DNA of 64,000 bases from Panicum virgatum (taxonomy: Eukaryota > Streptophyta > Magnoliopsida > Poales > Poaceae). The position numbers and the translations under genes are program-made. Positions 46,547-58,135 of this stretch are shown here, one piece after another (position 1 is the stretch's first letter; each line of letters begins with the position of its first letter). The notes beneath the pieces were generated by a model. That model saw only the letters and a list, made by a program, of their open reading frames with translations, did no database searches and was not told the DNA's origin. The stretch covers positions 14,061,819 to 14,125,818 of the forward strand of contig NC_053139.1 in NCBI RefSeq assembly GCF_016808335.1, written 5' to 3'.

Positions 46547-46945
46547 CTCGGTCAGGCAATACCTCGAACACCCTGCGAGCACTAGGTGAGGGTGTGCTGC
46601 GGCTGCGGCGTGTGGCGTGGAGGCGCGGCTGCGTGGGCGTCGGCGTGCAAGGCGTGGAGGCGCGGCTACATGCAGGCGGCGTAGGCGGCGGTGATGCACG
46701 GGCGGCGCTGGAGCACGGACGACGTGGGCGCTCGCGGGCGGAGTGCCAGCGGCGGTGGCACAGACTGCGTGCGGCGGCGGCTGCTGGTCGGCGGTGTGAA
46801 TGGCGCGTGGAGCGTACGGGACGCGGCGGCTGCGGCAGAGCGGTGACGGCGGCGTGATGGCGAGTGCGGCGGCGGCTCGAGTCGGGTGCGGAGCGGCGGC
46901 GGCGTGAAGGGAGAAAGAAAACAGGGGCCGTCGGCGCGGTCAAGA

Positions 46946-47289
46946 AATATATAGGACGAGTGGGCCCGCGATTTTCCTTAACGCCGGTTAAACCGATGCT
47001 TAGGTTTAGAGCGCCGGTTGATTGCATCGGTGCAGTTCACCCGAGACTCCAGCAGAAAATCATCTGAACGCCGGTTAATCCGATGATATACATTTTGAAC
47101 TCACCGGTTGAACACTGCTAACACCGGTTGATTGCTGGGTCAGACCTGAGTTACGTTCACCGGTTGATCCGATGTTCTGACTTTTGTATACGACGGTTGA
47201 ACGCCTGGTTTGACTGAGCTGAGGCAGAAACTTAGTAACGCCGGTTAAACCGATGAGTTAAAATCCTTTGAGCGTCGGTTTAACCGGTG
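46946..47289 (-). promoter_or_regulatory. LTR-like module upstream of the envelope-like ORF: nine palindromic motifs and a TATA box
   Basis: Nine copies of a CGCCGGTTNAWCCGATG-type word lie at 46981-46998, 47011-47033, 47067-47085, 47101-47114, 47121-47134, 47157-47174, 47191-47205, 47237-47255 and 47272-47289. On the minus strand they are followed by TATATATT (46953-46946), about 400 bp before the ORF's ATG. The element's LTR has the same motif array and TATA order at 54617-54096. An internal promoter for the envelope-like gene is inferred. Confidence 0.6.
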
Positions 47290-47925
47290 AACCCAAAAAC
47301 CCCTCACTCAGCTCACTCTTCTATGCTAAGTCCAATAAACTTATAAAATTCAACTAAACTCAAGTTAATGGACTTGCATAGGCGACTTTACCCCTCAAAA
47401 TAAATAGGGTAGCACACTAGCTTAATAGTTTTTATTTTCAATCACAAGGAAAAGCCGCCAAGAGAGACAAAGCGCCAAATAAAATGTATGAGCCTTGTCA
47501 TAGGAATATTGACGATAGAAAGCTTCAAACTCATCATGACATGACTCACTAGGCAATAACGTACCTAACACTTTGCTCTTTTCACTTTTCATGAATTAAG
47601 ATCTTGTATATGAAACAAGTCTCATTTTCATCAAGTGATCTCCTTTGTGACCCTTACGCATGCAATGATTATGCAAACTACAACCACATGCGAAAGAAGA
47701 GTAAATATGAAGTGCACATCTATATGACAAGAAATACATAACGAGAAATTAAGATCTACTTGTCAAGTTTGAACCCACGGGAAGCTTCTTCATGATGAGC
47801 CTTTCTACAAGCCTAGAGGAAAACAAGTGGACCACCACCTCTAGCTAAACCCTTGCTCATCACTATCTTACCATGGTTAGACAAGTGTCCTATATGTATG
47901 CAATTTTTCTATATGACAAGGCAAC

Positions 47926-50900
47926 TTACATGACGTTTGCCGCATCTGGCACATTAAGCTCACTCCTTAGCCTAAAAAAAGTACTTTCGTCTAATGGTTT
48001 TGTGAAAATATCCGCCAATTGCTCCTCGGATCTCACACCTTGAAGAGATATGTCTCCTTTGGCTTTGTGATCACGCAAGAAGTGATGGCGAATATCAATG
48101 TGCATTGTGCGAGAGTGTTGAACCGGATTCTTGGCAATTTTTACGGCACTTTCATTGTCACAAAGGAGTGGTATCCTATCTAGTTTCACACCAAAGTCTA
48201 AAAGGGTTTGCTTCATATATAGGATTTGGGCACAACATGCACCGGCCGCTATATATTCCGCTTCCGCGGTGGACAAAGCCACGGAAATTTGCTTCTTACT
48301 TGACCAAGAAACTAGAGAACGCCCAAGCAAGTGGCAACCCCCGGAGGTACTCTTGCGATCCACACGGCTTCCGGCAAAATCCAAATCTGAGTATCCCAAG
48401 AGATCTAAGCTAGCGCATTTGGGGTACCACAAGCCTATATTTGGGGTGTGCTTGAGATACTGAAGGATCCTATTCACAGCCGAGAGGTGTGATTCCTTTG
48501 GGTTTGCTTGAAAGCGGGCACACAAGCACACACTAAACATTATATCGGCCTAGATGCGGTAAGGTAAAGCAAAGACCCTATCATAGAGCGATAGAGGGAT
48601 TGATCAACCGGTTTACCGTCCACATCCAAGTCGAGATGCCCATTGGTTGCCATGGGAGTCTTGATCGGCTTGCACTCATCCATCTTGAAATTCTTTAAGA
48701 TATCTTTAGTGTATTTTTCTTGATGGATGAATGTCACTTCCTTCAATTGTTTGACTTGAAAACCAAGGAAGAAGGTCAATTCGCCGATCATGGACATCTC
48801 GAATTCCCTAGACATCATGGTAGCAAAGTCATGACTTAATGAATCATTAGTTGAGCCAAAGATAATATCGTCAACATAAATTTGACAAATGAAAAGATCC
48901 CTGTTGACGTCTTTTGTGAACAAAGTGGTGTCCACCCTCCCGATCTTGAAGCCTTGCATGATTAGGAAGTCACGAAGCCTCTCATACCAAGCCCTTGGAG
49001 CTTGTTTGAGCCCATAGAGTGCCTTGTGCAACCTATAAACATGGTTAGGATTCCTCGGATCTTCAAACCCAGAGGGTTGCTCAACATAAACAAGTTCGTT
49101 AATAACGCCATTTAAGAATGCACTTTTCACATCCATTTGATATAACTTGATATTGTGATGTGAAGAGTAAGCAAGAAGGATGCAGATAGCTTCAAGTCTT
49201 GCGATCGGAGCAAAGGTTTCACCAAAATCCAAACCTTCGACTTGAGAAAACCCTTTTGGCACAAGTCTTGCTTTGTTGCGTATCACCACCCCATGTTCAT
49301 CTTGCTTGTTTCGAAAGACCCACTTAGTGCCGATGATGTTCTTGTCTTTCGGAGGAGCTTCGAGGACCCAAACTTCATTGCGGGTGAAGTTGTTCAATTC
49401 TTCTTGCATGGCCATCACCCAATCCGAGTCCTCAAGTGCTTCCTCTATGCTAGTGGGTTCAATACTAGAAACAAACGAGTAATATTCGCAAAATGAAGCA
49501 TGCCTAGAGCGAGTTCTTACTCCCTTGGAAGGACTACCAATTATTTGACCAATTGGATGATCCTTAAAGATGCGACCATGCTTCACTAGCGGCACATGCA
49601 TGGATGCTTGTTGGGGTGGATTATGAGTGACTTGTGCTTGTGGTGGAACATTTTGCTCTTCTTGTTCTTGGACTTGGGGTGTTGGCGTTGGCACACTTTC
49701 TTGAGGTTGTGGATCATCCTTTTCTTGATCTTCATCTACTTGGGGTACCGTGGAGGTGCTTGGTGTAGATGAGGAAGGTCCTCCCCCTTGATCATTGCCT
49801 TCATGCACCTCTTCCGGCTTTATATCCCCAATGGACATCTTCTTCAAAGCTTCATCAATCTCCTCATCACCTACATTGTCATAGCCAACAACCTCCTCTT
49901 GGAAGCCATTAGATTCATCAAACTCCACATCACATGTTTTTTCAACTAACCCGGAGGTTTGATTGAATACTCTATATGCTTTGGAGTTTGATGCATAACC
50001 AAAAAAGAAACCTTCATCACATCTACTCTCAAACTTACCAAGCCTTATCTTCTTATAAATGAAGCATTTGCAACCAAAGACTCGAAAGTATGATATATTT
50101 GGTTTCTTCCCGGTGATGAGCTCATATGGAGTTTTTTTGAGGAGTCGGTGGGGATACACTCGGTTTGATGCATGACACGCCGTATTGATTGCTTCCACCC
50201 AAAACTTCTCGGACGTGCCATAATCATCCAACATTGCTCTTGCTAGAGTGATGAGTGTCTTGTTCTTTCTTTGCACCACTCCATTTTGCTGAGGCGTGTA
50301 GGTGGCGGAGAACTCATGCTTGATGCCCTCTTCATCGCACCATTCTTCAATTTTCATATTCTTGAACTCGGTGCCGTTGTCACTCCGGATCTTCACAATT
50401 GGGGAGTTGTACTCCCTTTGAGCTCTTCTTGCAAATGTCTTGAAGACTTCCGGAGTTTCACCCTTATCGCCTAGAAAATTGACCCAAGTGTAACGTGAAA
50501 AATCATCAACGATTACTAGGCAATAGAGGTTACCACCAATGCTCTTGTATGTAGTTGGACCAAAGAGATCCATGTGAAGTAGCTCGAGCGGCTTGGAGGT
50601 AGACAACATCGTCTTGATGGGATGATGTGTTGCAAATTGCTTCCTGGCTTGACATGCTTTGCATAATTTGTTCTTGTCAAAAGTAACGTCCTTCAAGCCG
50701 GTGATCATCCCTCTCTTTTGAGCTTTCTTGAGGTTGCTCATGCCAATATGAGTAATTCTTCTATGCCAAAGCCACCCAAGTGACGACTTGGTGAAGAGGC
50801 ATGTCATGGAGCTTATTTGCTTTGAAGAGAAATCCACCAAGTAAATGTTGTCATGCCTAAACCCCGTGAATACTAATGACTTGTCTTCTTCATGAGTTAC

Positions 50901-51191
50901 TACAACACCATTCTTGTCAAAGGTACACGTTAGTCCAAGGTCACATAATTGAGCAATAGAAATAAGATTAAAACTAAGTGCTTCTACAAACAAGACATTA
51001 GAAATAGATAAATCTTTAGAAATAGGTATTCTACCCAAACCTAAGACTTTCCCCCTTGAGCTATCACCATAGGTGACATGTTCATAATCGCCAGGGTCTT
51101 CAAGAGATGTGAACATGCTATCATTGCCGGTCATGTGTTGAGAGCAACCGCTATCAAGTATCCAATGTTTTCCACCGGCTTTGTAGTTCAC
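47926..51191 (-). pseudogene. Sirevirus pol (protease, integrase, reverse transcriptase, RNase H)
   Basis: From 51191 the frame gives the protease box HWILDSGCSQHMTG, a pre-integrase domain, the integrase zinc region (C-x2-C in LCKACQARKQ), catalytic-core residues in HMDLFGPT and SDNGTEF, then NGVVQRKNKTL, where Gln stands at the third (Glu) position of the DD35E triad. A Pro/Gln/Glu linker follows. Reverse transcriptase contains VDVKSAFLNG-type (QMDVKSAFLNG) and YVDDIIFGST boxes. A one-base deletion near 48549 shifts the frame, after which RNase H (DLDFAGSRVDRKSTSG, STAEAEYIA) runs to the stop at 47926. Gag and pol are separated by stop codons at 51208. Confidence 0.95.
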
Positions 51192-51207
51192 CTACACACA
51201 TGAGAAT

Positions 51208-53322
51208 TCACTTTTGAGTTTTAGGAACCCAAACAAGTTTTGGGCCTTGCACATGTGTGACAAGAGCTTTTGGGACCCAAAGTTGCTTGGGGAGCTTCTT
51301 CTTTGACTCCTTAGCAATTTTGCCAATGAATTTGGTCTTCACGTTGCCCTTCACTTTACTCAAGAGAAAATGGTTATTTTGAAACATTGATGAGTAATTC
51401 TTTGGTAAAGTGGGAAGAAGGCGAGATGGTGCACTCCCTAGTGTGGTGCCCGGTGACTTGGCAATGTTGGCAATATGAACCAACTTCCTTGATGAAGCTA
51501 GTCTTGATCTCCGGAGATGGAGTAGTGCCTTGGTTTGGCTCCGGAAATGAACCAAGACCTCTCTTGCCATAGTCACGAGCATTATTGAAGAGAATCTCCT
51601 TGTGGATGTATTCTCCTCTTGAGAGTTTCTCCACACTACTCTTGAGGCTTGCCACTTAATCCATCAATTCCTTTTCCCTAGAAGGAACAAGCTCGGGCAC
51701 AATATTAGTGACATTTGCATTAATGAGTAGGTCATCACATGAAGTAGAAGCATTGACCTTTTCAATAGTTTCATTGACAAAATTCTCAAGAATTGAGTCA
51801 ATTGCTTCATAGGCAAATTCAAGTTCTTGATATTTGTGAGCCAACTCTCTATGCTCTTGTTTAAGCTTTTTGTAGCTCTCTTCAACTTGCTTAGCAAGTA
51901 CAATTGACTCATTGTGCTTTTTGAGCAAGTCATTGTACTTGCCAAGCAAATCGGAGTGGGCAAGCTCTAACTTGGCATGAGTGCTCTCAAGAATCTTGAC
52001 TTTACCCTTTTCCCTCTTGATAACGGATGTATACTCATTAATGAGGTTAGTAAACTCATAAGGGTCAAGCTCTTCATCACTATCATTGTTACTATCTCTA
52101 TCCTCCTCACATACCTTTGTTTTACCTTTTGCCATGAGGCACATGGGAGTTAGAGGTAGCGATGATTCTTCATTGGTGAGGGCGATGGTGACAATATCTT
52201 CTTCCTCATCACTTGACTCTTCGATTGATGAGACATCGGTCACCCACTCTTGTTTTTCTACCAAGAAGTTTCTCTTGGTGTTGCCCTTTTTCTTTGGGAA
52301 GAACTTGGTCTTCTTGTCATGGCTCTTCTTCTTCCCAAGTTTCTTGTTTTTGTTCTTCTTCTCATCTTCATCATCATCGCTTGAATCATGGTGATGCTTG
52401 CTCTTGTTGTCCATCTTTCTCTTGTCCGACTTGGGGCAATTTGGAGCAATGTAACATTTTTCTCCACAATTGTAGCAATTTTTGTTCTTGACATCTCCCC
52501 ATGGCCGAAACATTCTTCTTTTAGGGTCAAAGTTGAAATCCTTCTTGTTGATCTTATCATTCAAGCGTGTGAACTTTCTCATCATGAGAGCAAGTTCTCC
52601 ATCATCTTCTTCATCGGATGAGCTTTCATGATGATCTTCTTCTTTATTGCTTGAGCTTGATTCTTGCTTGACCATCTTGAGCTTGCGGTGCTTGTTGGCC
52701 TTGGTTTTGAGAGCAATTGTTTTGCTTGTAGTTGGCTCTTCGGACATATCAAGGATCCCCATTTCATGAGCACGAATTTCACCCACAAGCTCTCCCACTT
52801 CCATTGTATCAAGGTTCTCCTTTTGAAGCATAGCATTTATGATGTTGTATTTGGGCTTTGGTAGGAGCATGAGAATATTGCGGTTGATGGAGCCACTGTC
52901 AATTTTAGAAACTTCAAGAGCATTAATGTCCTTGACAATGACATTCAAGCGAGAATACATATCATTGCAATTTTCATGAGCTAGCATCTTAAAGGAATCA
53001 TATTTAGCTCTAAACAAGTGATACTTTTGCTCACGAACTTTTGTAGAGCCTTCATGAATTTCAATTAGCTCTTTCCAAATATCACTTGCTATGTTCATGC
53101 CATTTACTCTAGCAAAGACTTCCTCACTAATGGTTTCGAAAATTGCATTTCTAGCCTCTGGATTACATTTTAATTGTTCCGTGCTGGGAGTTCCGGTGAA
53201 CCCGGTCTTAGTTGCCAACCACACTTCGGGGCAATCGCATCAAGGTATGCGGCCATGCGAACTTTCCAATAAGCAAAATTCTTGCCCTCGAAGTGAGACG
53301 GCGAACTACCCATCTTGGCCAT
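51208..53322 (-). pseudogene. Sirevirus gag
   Basis: Starts at ATG 53322 (MAKMGSSPSHFEGKNFAYWK). A one-base deletion near 53232 precedes the long frame WLATKTGFTG... (to 51656). Domains: UBN2/retrotran_gag core, LVGEIRAHEMGIL, an acidic-Lys region, a zinc knuckle CYNCGEKCYIAPNC in which Tyr replaces the metal-binding His, a Lys-rich nuclear-targeting-like stretch, and a long coiled coil (LEL...HSDLLGKYNDLLKKHNE). TAA at 51656-51658 interrupts before VASLKSSVEKLSRGEY. A second knuckle-like CQHCQVTGHHTREC lies near 51440, and after another shift the end reads KQLWVPKALVTHV and VWVPKTQK. It cannot produce full-length Gag. Confidence 0.93.
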
Positions 53323-53363
53323 AGCTCTAGGCGGTGAAGCCTACTGATCCAAATAAGCAACGA

Positions 53364-53376
53364 GGCTCTGATACCA
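53364..53376 (-). promoter_or_regulatory. Primer-binding site of the inner element
   Basis: TGGTATCAGAGCC on the minus strand, two bases beyond the LTR end at 53379. Confidence 0.9.
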
Positions 53377-53378
53377 AT

Positions 53379-55062
53379 TGTAAGGATCGATGGACCAAGA
53401 GGGGGGGTGAATTGGGCCTTTTTCAAATTTCTAAAACAAAGTAAAGCAACATTAACCTATGCAATATTAGTAAGGCTTAATTCACCAACCGGCTAGCTAG
53501 GCAAACTACACAAACTTACAAAGATATAACTAGAAAAGAAACTAAGCAAGGTAGAGCTAAGCTATGATCTCTAAGGTCAAGCACATGAATAATTGCATGA
53601 AAGTAAGTGCTTGAAAGTAAAGAGTGGGCAAGAGACAACCAGATTTTTTCCCGTGGTGTCGATGTGTTGGCACACACCCCTAATCCACGTTGTGACACTC
53701 ACTAAGAGTCTTGTCACCTCCCAAGTCACCGAGACGAGGGTGCTCACTAAGAGTCTCCATTCACCATCCCGGCGTGGTGGAGCTCAAGCCACGTACACAC
53801 TTCTTCGGGCTCCCACAATCATTGGCAAGCTCCGGAAGAAACACCTTCAATCACCAAGATCGGCTAGGTGCTGCCAATCACCAAGAGTAACAAGCTAGGG
53901 CCTTCACTTGAGGAAGAACCGATCACCAAGAACAGATGCACACAAGCTTCTTTCTACTCAAGTCCTTAGTCTTGCTTCTTGAATGATTGAATGAACAAAT
54001 ATGTGGAAGATGAAGCTCAAGATGGCTCTCAACAATATATGAGTGTATGAATGTTGCTTGGTGTCAAGAGAGAGCAAAATGACCCATTGGAGGGGTATAT
54101 ATAGGCAGCTCACACGAATAGAGTCGTTGGAGAAAAGCTGCCAGAAAACTGCTTAGCGCCGGTTAATCCGACGTACCTCCAATAGTCAGCGTCGGTTTAA
54201 CCGATGAATGTAAACTGCCCTTTCTAAAAACTAGCCGTTACAACTTGGGCAGATTAACCGACGTATCATCGGTTTAACCGGTGAGTGTAGTTGTCCACTG
54301 ATCAACTGAAAAACCAAGTCTCTGGACAACTGCACCGACGTTAACTCAAATCCATCGTCGGTTTAACCGGTGAGTACAACTTCTGAAATCCCTGGAAAAA
54401 CCATCTCACTGGTCAATTGCGCCGACGTCTTATTTCAAACAGCGTCGGTTTAACCAGTGTATTGAACTTGAAATGCCCTGCAAAAACCAACTCTGGACTA
54501 ATGCACCGACGTTAATTCAAACAACATCGGTTTAACCGGTGTATAGAACCTGTCCAGACTCTGCTGACTGCGTTTAACCGACGTATACAAAAGTGGAAGC
54601 GTCGGTCAAATCGGTGTATAGACTTTTTCTGATTTTGCCTTTTCTGATTTGAGTCTTGAGTGAAATCCAAATATTCTTGAGATATAAGTTGAAAACCACT
54701 TATTTGAACTTCTAGGAAACTGAGTGACCATAGTGTGCATCCATTTTCAAATAACTATGTCCATGCTCAAGTTACTTGACCTTAACCCCTCTTAATAGTG
54801 CGATCACTACAAAACTATAAAACCTATACTAACCTAAGTGTCCTTCTCAACCTTACGACACTTAGGACTAGAAAGATCCTTAGTCTTGTTATATATTTGA
54901 GTTGAATACCGAAATCGCCTTTTTGAATAACGAAATTGAGGGGCCTCTTTTGACATATGACCAAATGAGCGATAATGATCTATTAAACTACACAAACTCA
55001 TTAGTCACAATAATGGTTGTCATTAATCACCGAAACATACCTAGAGGGCCTAGATGCTTACA
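53379..55062 (-). repeat. 5' LTR of the inner element, 1,684 bp
   Basis: Runs TGTAAGCATC to GATCCTTACA on the minus strand. An array of GTCGGTTTAACCGGTG-type palindromic words (54155-54617), several paired with CACCGACG 20-25 bp away, precedes the TATA box. In places the array has a ~75-85 bp period. Confidence 0.93.
54096..54103 (-). promoter_or_regulatory. TATA box of the inner LTR
   Basis: TATATATA in a CCTATATATACCCC context on the minus strand, about 50 bp after the last palindromic motif. Confidence 0.75.
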
Positions 55063-55373
55063 CCGTGACTTGCTCTCAGTGCCACAAAGAAGGTCACAAG
55101 TCCAACAAGTGTCCTCAATCAAGGAAGAAGCTTCTGGATGAGAAGAACAAAAAGAAACTCACAATAAAGAGTTCTCTTATCTACACCAAGCCCAACCGGA
55201 GGAACAAAAGTAATAGTACCTCCTATGTGATAAAAAAGAAGACAAATGACAAGTTGGTTGCTCATAAGGTTGGGAAGAACGAAATGAGTTGGAACCACTC
55301 CATTTGGGTGCCCAAGGACATCATCACCAATATGAAGATGCCTCAAATGGTGTGGGTTCCAAAGGAGACTTGA
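55063..55373 (+). pseudogene. Outer-element gag, 3' part with intact zinc knuckle
   Basis: Resumes outer gag after the inner element: CSQCHKEGHKSNKC keeps CX2CX4HX4C, followed by a Lys-rich segment and WNHSIWVPKDIITNM and MVWVPKET, then TGA. The sequence between KQLKKLKN at 43170 and this knuckle is missing, so a deletion accompanied or followed the nesting. Confidence 0.85.
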
Positions 55374-56748
55374 AGTCTAAGAATGGCTTTGGAGGATTTG
55401 GAGGCTTAGCTTACAAGTTGAAGTGAAGGTTCAAGCCAAAACAAGCTAAGCTCAATACTTAGACATTTGTTGCCCAAGTCCCCCATAAGATAATGGAAGC
55501 TAAATTTCAATTCAAGTATCATGTAGCTCCATTGCTTTTAATAGGATGTTTGCTTATATTGCATCTCCTAGTGTTATATATATGGTAGGTTGCTTGTGTC
55601 ATGATTCTAACCCATGAGCAATCTACATGGTTTGATAAGTGTGTAGAAAGTTACAGAAGGTTACCCTTCATGGTACATGGACTTCATGAGATATGTGTTT
55701 TATATGTGTACCATAAACACAAGCTATAGGGTAAACTTCTCAGTTGTGTCAAAATCAATGTGCATACATTTGCTTGGTGATTAAAACACTAAATGTACAT
55801 ATTTAGGGGGAGTTCATCCTATAGGTTGTGATTTTGATACTAACATGTTTGTAAGTTTATCTTTTGTAGTCTCACGATGGAGTTAACACTCTAAGAGAAG
55901 AGAATGTTATTCACGCTTAATATGAACAAACAACTCTATAAGAGTTATTAGATAAATTGTGCTTCATGCATATTGAGCCATGCTCCTTAGAACTTAAATG
56001 CTCATATCTAATTTATTAGGCTATGTGCTCATACATTTGCTTAACCTTGGTGTACCAAGTGCTTTTTGTTTAAAGACTTTCAATTGATTACAAGTCACTT
56101 TCAATTGGTACATGCAAGGTAAACAAATTAACCCCCGGAGGTATGCAAGGTTCTAAACTCATTCAATTGGTATAATTGACAATTTCTTATTTTTTTAGAG
56201 CTACCTCCGTGTATGATATGATCTAAGCTTTCTTGTTGAATCTTTTAGTTGTACACTTGATTTTCACATTATCATATTGTGTACACACTTGTGGAAAGCT
56301 TAGCTCATGTCATACTAGTTTCGTGATTTTGTGATCAACCATAGTAAATTTTCAATTGGTATCTTTATTGATATCATACAATTGGATCATAAATCATGGA
56401 ACTAACTCCCTAGGCTTCTAATCTTCTCTTGAGTTATTTTGTTTTGCAAGACTTTTTAGGTGATTTGATTCCAAAGTAGGAGAAATATGGATTAAAGCAA
56501 GGCATGTTCCCAACAAAGGGGAGAGATGTTCCAAAAAGGAAAAGTATTTTCCAAAAGGGGAAAATGCCGACTGGATCAAGTCAACATATGAGAGAAGAGT
56601 AGAAAATAGAGGGAGGAACAAAGGGGATCATGGTTTTAGGGGAGGCCAAACCGTCATTGGATGATGGTAAGCATCCAAGTAAGTGTAAGTGGTTCCATTT
56701 GTCAATTCTTACAAATTTTATGCTTACTTTGTGTTGTTATCAATCAAC
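55374..56748 (+). other. Non-coding 3' internal region of the outer element
   Basis: AT-rich, no protease, integrase, RT or RNase H motif in any frame. Ends in the polypurine tract. Confidence 0.7.
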
Positions 56749-56762
56749 AAAAAGGGGGAGAT
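56749..56762 (+). promoter_or_regulatory. Polypurine tract of the outer element
   Basis: AAAAAGGGGGAGAT directly before the TGTAACGAAC start of the 3' LTR. Confidence 0.88.
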
Positions 56763-58135
56763 TGTAACGAACATGGCACCATTTATGCCATTTCGAGTGA
56801 TTTTGGTGATCGTATGGCAACGCAATTAATGAGACTAATACTTTTATTAAGTGAACATTTCTAGACCCCAGGGATGAAGTAAAAAGGCCATGCAAAGCAA
56901 AACACGAAAAAAACTCAAAAAAACGCTGAATTGGACGAGTTCTACTGAAATCAGTAGCACCGGAAGAATCGATGCCTATAGCATTGGTGCATCCGATGGT
57001 TGTCGGACGATCCGACGCATTGGCATTGGTGCAAGTCTGAGCGCCTCTGGAGATCAAGTGAAGAAACAAGTCAAGCACCGGTTGAACCGACGGTCTAAGA
57101 AGGGGCATCGGTGCAATCGATGTACTGTGTTCCAGAGACGATGCAAGTTGCGTAGGAGCCAAGCCTTCAGCACCGGTTGAACCGATAGTGCATCGGTGCA
57201 TCGCGTCGGAGCAATGACGTCAGCAGAAGAGAAAAGTCCAACGGCTAGTCTAGTTGTTGTTGTGACCGGTTGAACCGACGCCCATAGCATCGGTTCTTCC
57301 GATGGTCTCTGGAGTCGCTGCAACTGTGTCAGCAAGCCAACAGCTACTTCAGTTGCTGTGAGTGACCGGAAGTTCCGATGCCTCTTCACCGGAAGTTCCG
57401 ATGCCTACGCAGAATTCTGCCAACGGCTACAAACGGCTAGTTCGACTTGGAGGCCTATATATATGTGCTCCCCCGACCATTTGAAGATTGCTGGAGTTTC
57501 TGAACATCCCACACACACCCAAGAACATCTCCAAGCCATCCAAGTGCATAAAGATCAAATCCTTAGTCTTTAGCACAAGCTTTGTGAGTGTTAGTACAAG
57601 GTTAGATCTTGAGTGAGTGTACAAGTAAGGTTTAGATTCTTGTGGCTGTTTCTAAAGTGAACCAAAAGTGTATCTCGGTGCGCCGGCATCCTTGGAGTCT
57701 TGGAGGCTCGCCGGCACGTCAACGACCCACCGGCTTGGTGTGGAGCGGCGTCGAAAACTTTGTGCAGGGGACGGAGACCCCTCCTTCGTGGGCAATCTCC
57801 CTTAGTGAAGATCGGGATCAAGGTGACCGTGATTGTGTTCACGGGAGAGACTTAATTGCCGGGAAGCGATACTCTTAGTGAGTGCTTCAACAATGTGGAC
57901 GTAGGGGCGCCTTTGTGGCAATCCGAACCACGGGATAAATCCTCGTGTCGAGAGTTTGCTTCCTCTCATCCCTCTATTTAAACTTGCTAGGATTGACTAT
58001 AGGTTGTAAAACTCTTTTGGGATGAGGGTTTCACACTAAGTTTTGTGCAAACTAGTTAGAGCCATAGATTAAAGTTTTAAAAAAAACCTAATTCACCCCC
58101 TTCCCATCTTAGATGGGAGCACCCGATCGCTTAGA
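56763..58135 (+). repeat. 3' LTR of the outer element
   Basis: Begins TGTAACGAACATGG and ends CGATCGCTTAGA (the 5' LTR ends CGATCGTTTACA). TATA box at 57456-57464, preceded by CACCGGTTGAACCGAYG motifs. GCACA follows immediately. Confidence 0.9.

Larger units (their letters stand above)
43180..55062 (-). mobile_element. Inner Sirevirus (copia) with envelope-like gene, nested in the outer gag
   Basis: Minus-strand order: 5' LTR (55062-53379), primer site, gag, pol, an LTR-like regulatory module, envelope-like ORF, polypurine tract, 3' LTR (43708-43180, truncated). Sirevirus features are the tRNA-Met primer site, large gag with repeated coiled segments, protease-integrase-RT-RNase H order and an extra ORF after pol. 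The surviving LTR overlap differs only by scattered transitions by eye, fewer than between the outer LTRs, as expected if it inserted later. It is inactivated by a few frameshifts and stops. Confidence 0.93.
40917..58135 (+). mobile_element. Outer Sirevirus-like copia element, gag only, 17.2 kb including nested insert
   Basis: Two related LTRs (40917-42415 and 56763-58135) flank an internal region with a tRNA-Met primer site (42418-42430) and a polypurine tract (56749-56762). GCACA occurs immediately outside both ends (40912-40916 and 58136-58140). Coding sequence is limited to a gag whose two halves are separated by the inner minus-strand element. About 1.4 kb between the end of gag (55373) and the polypurine tract holds no pol sequence, so the element appears non-autonomous. 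The WVPK repeats at the end of gag are also found in the inner Sirevirus. Confidence 0.88.
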
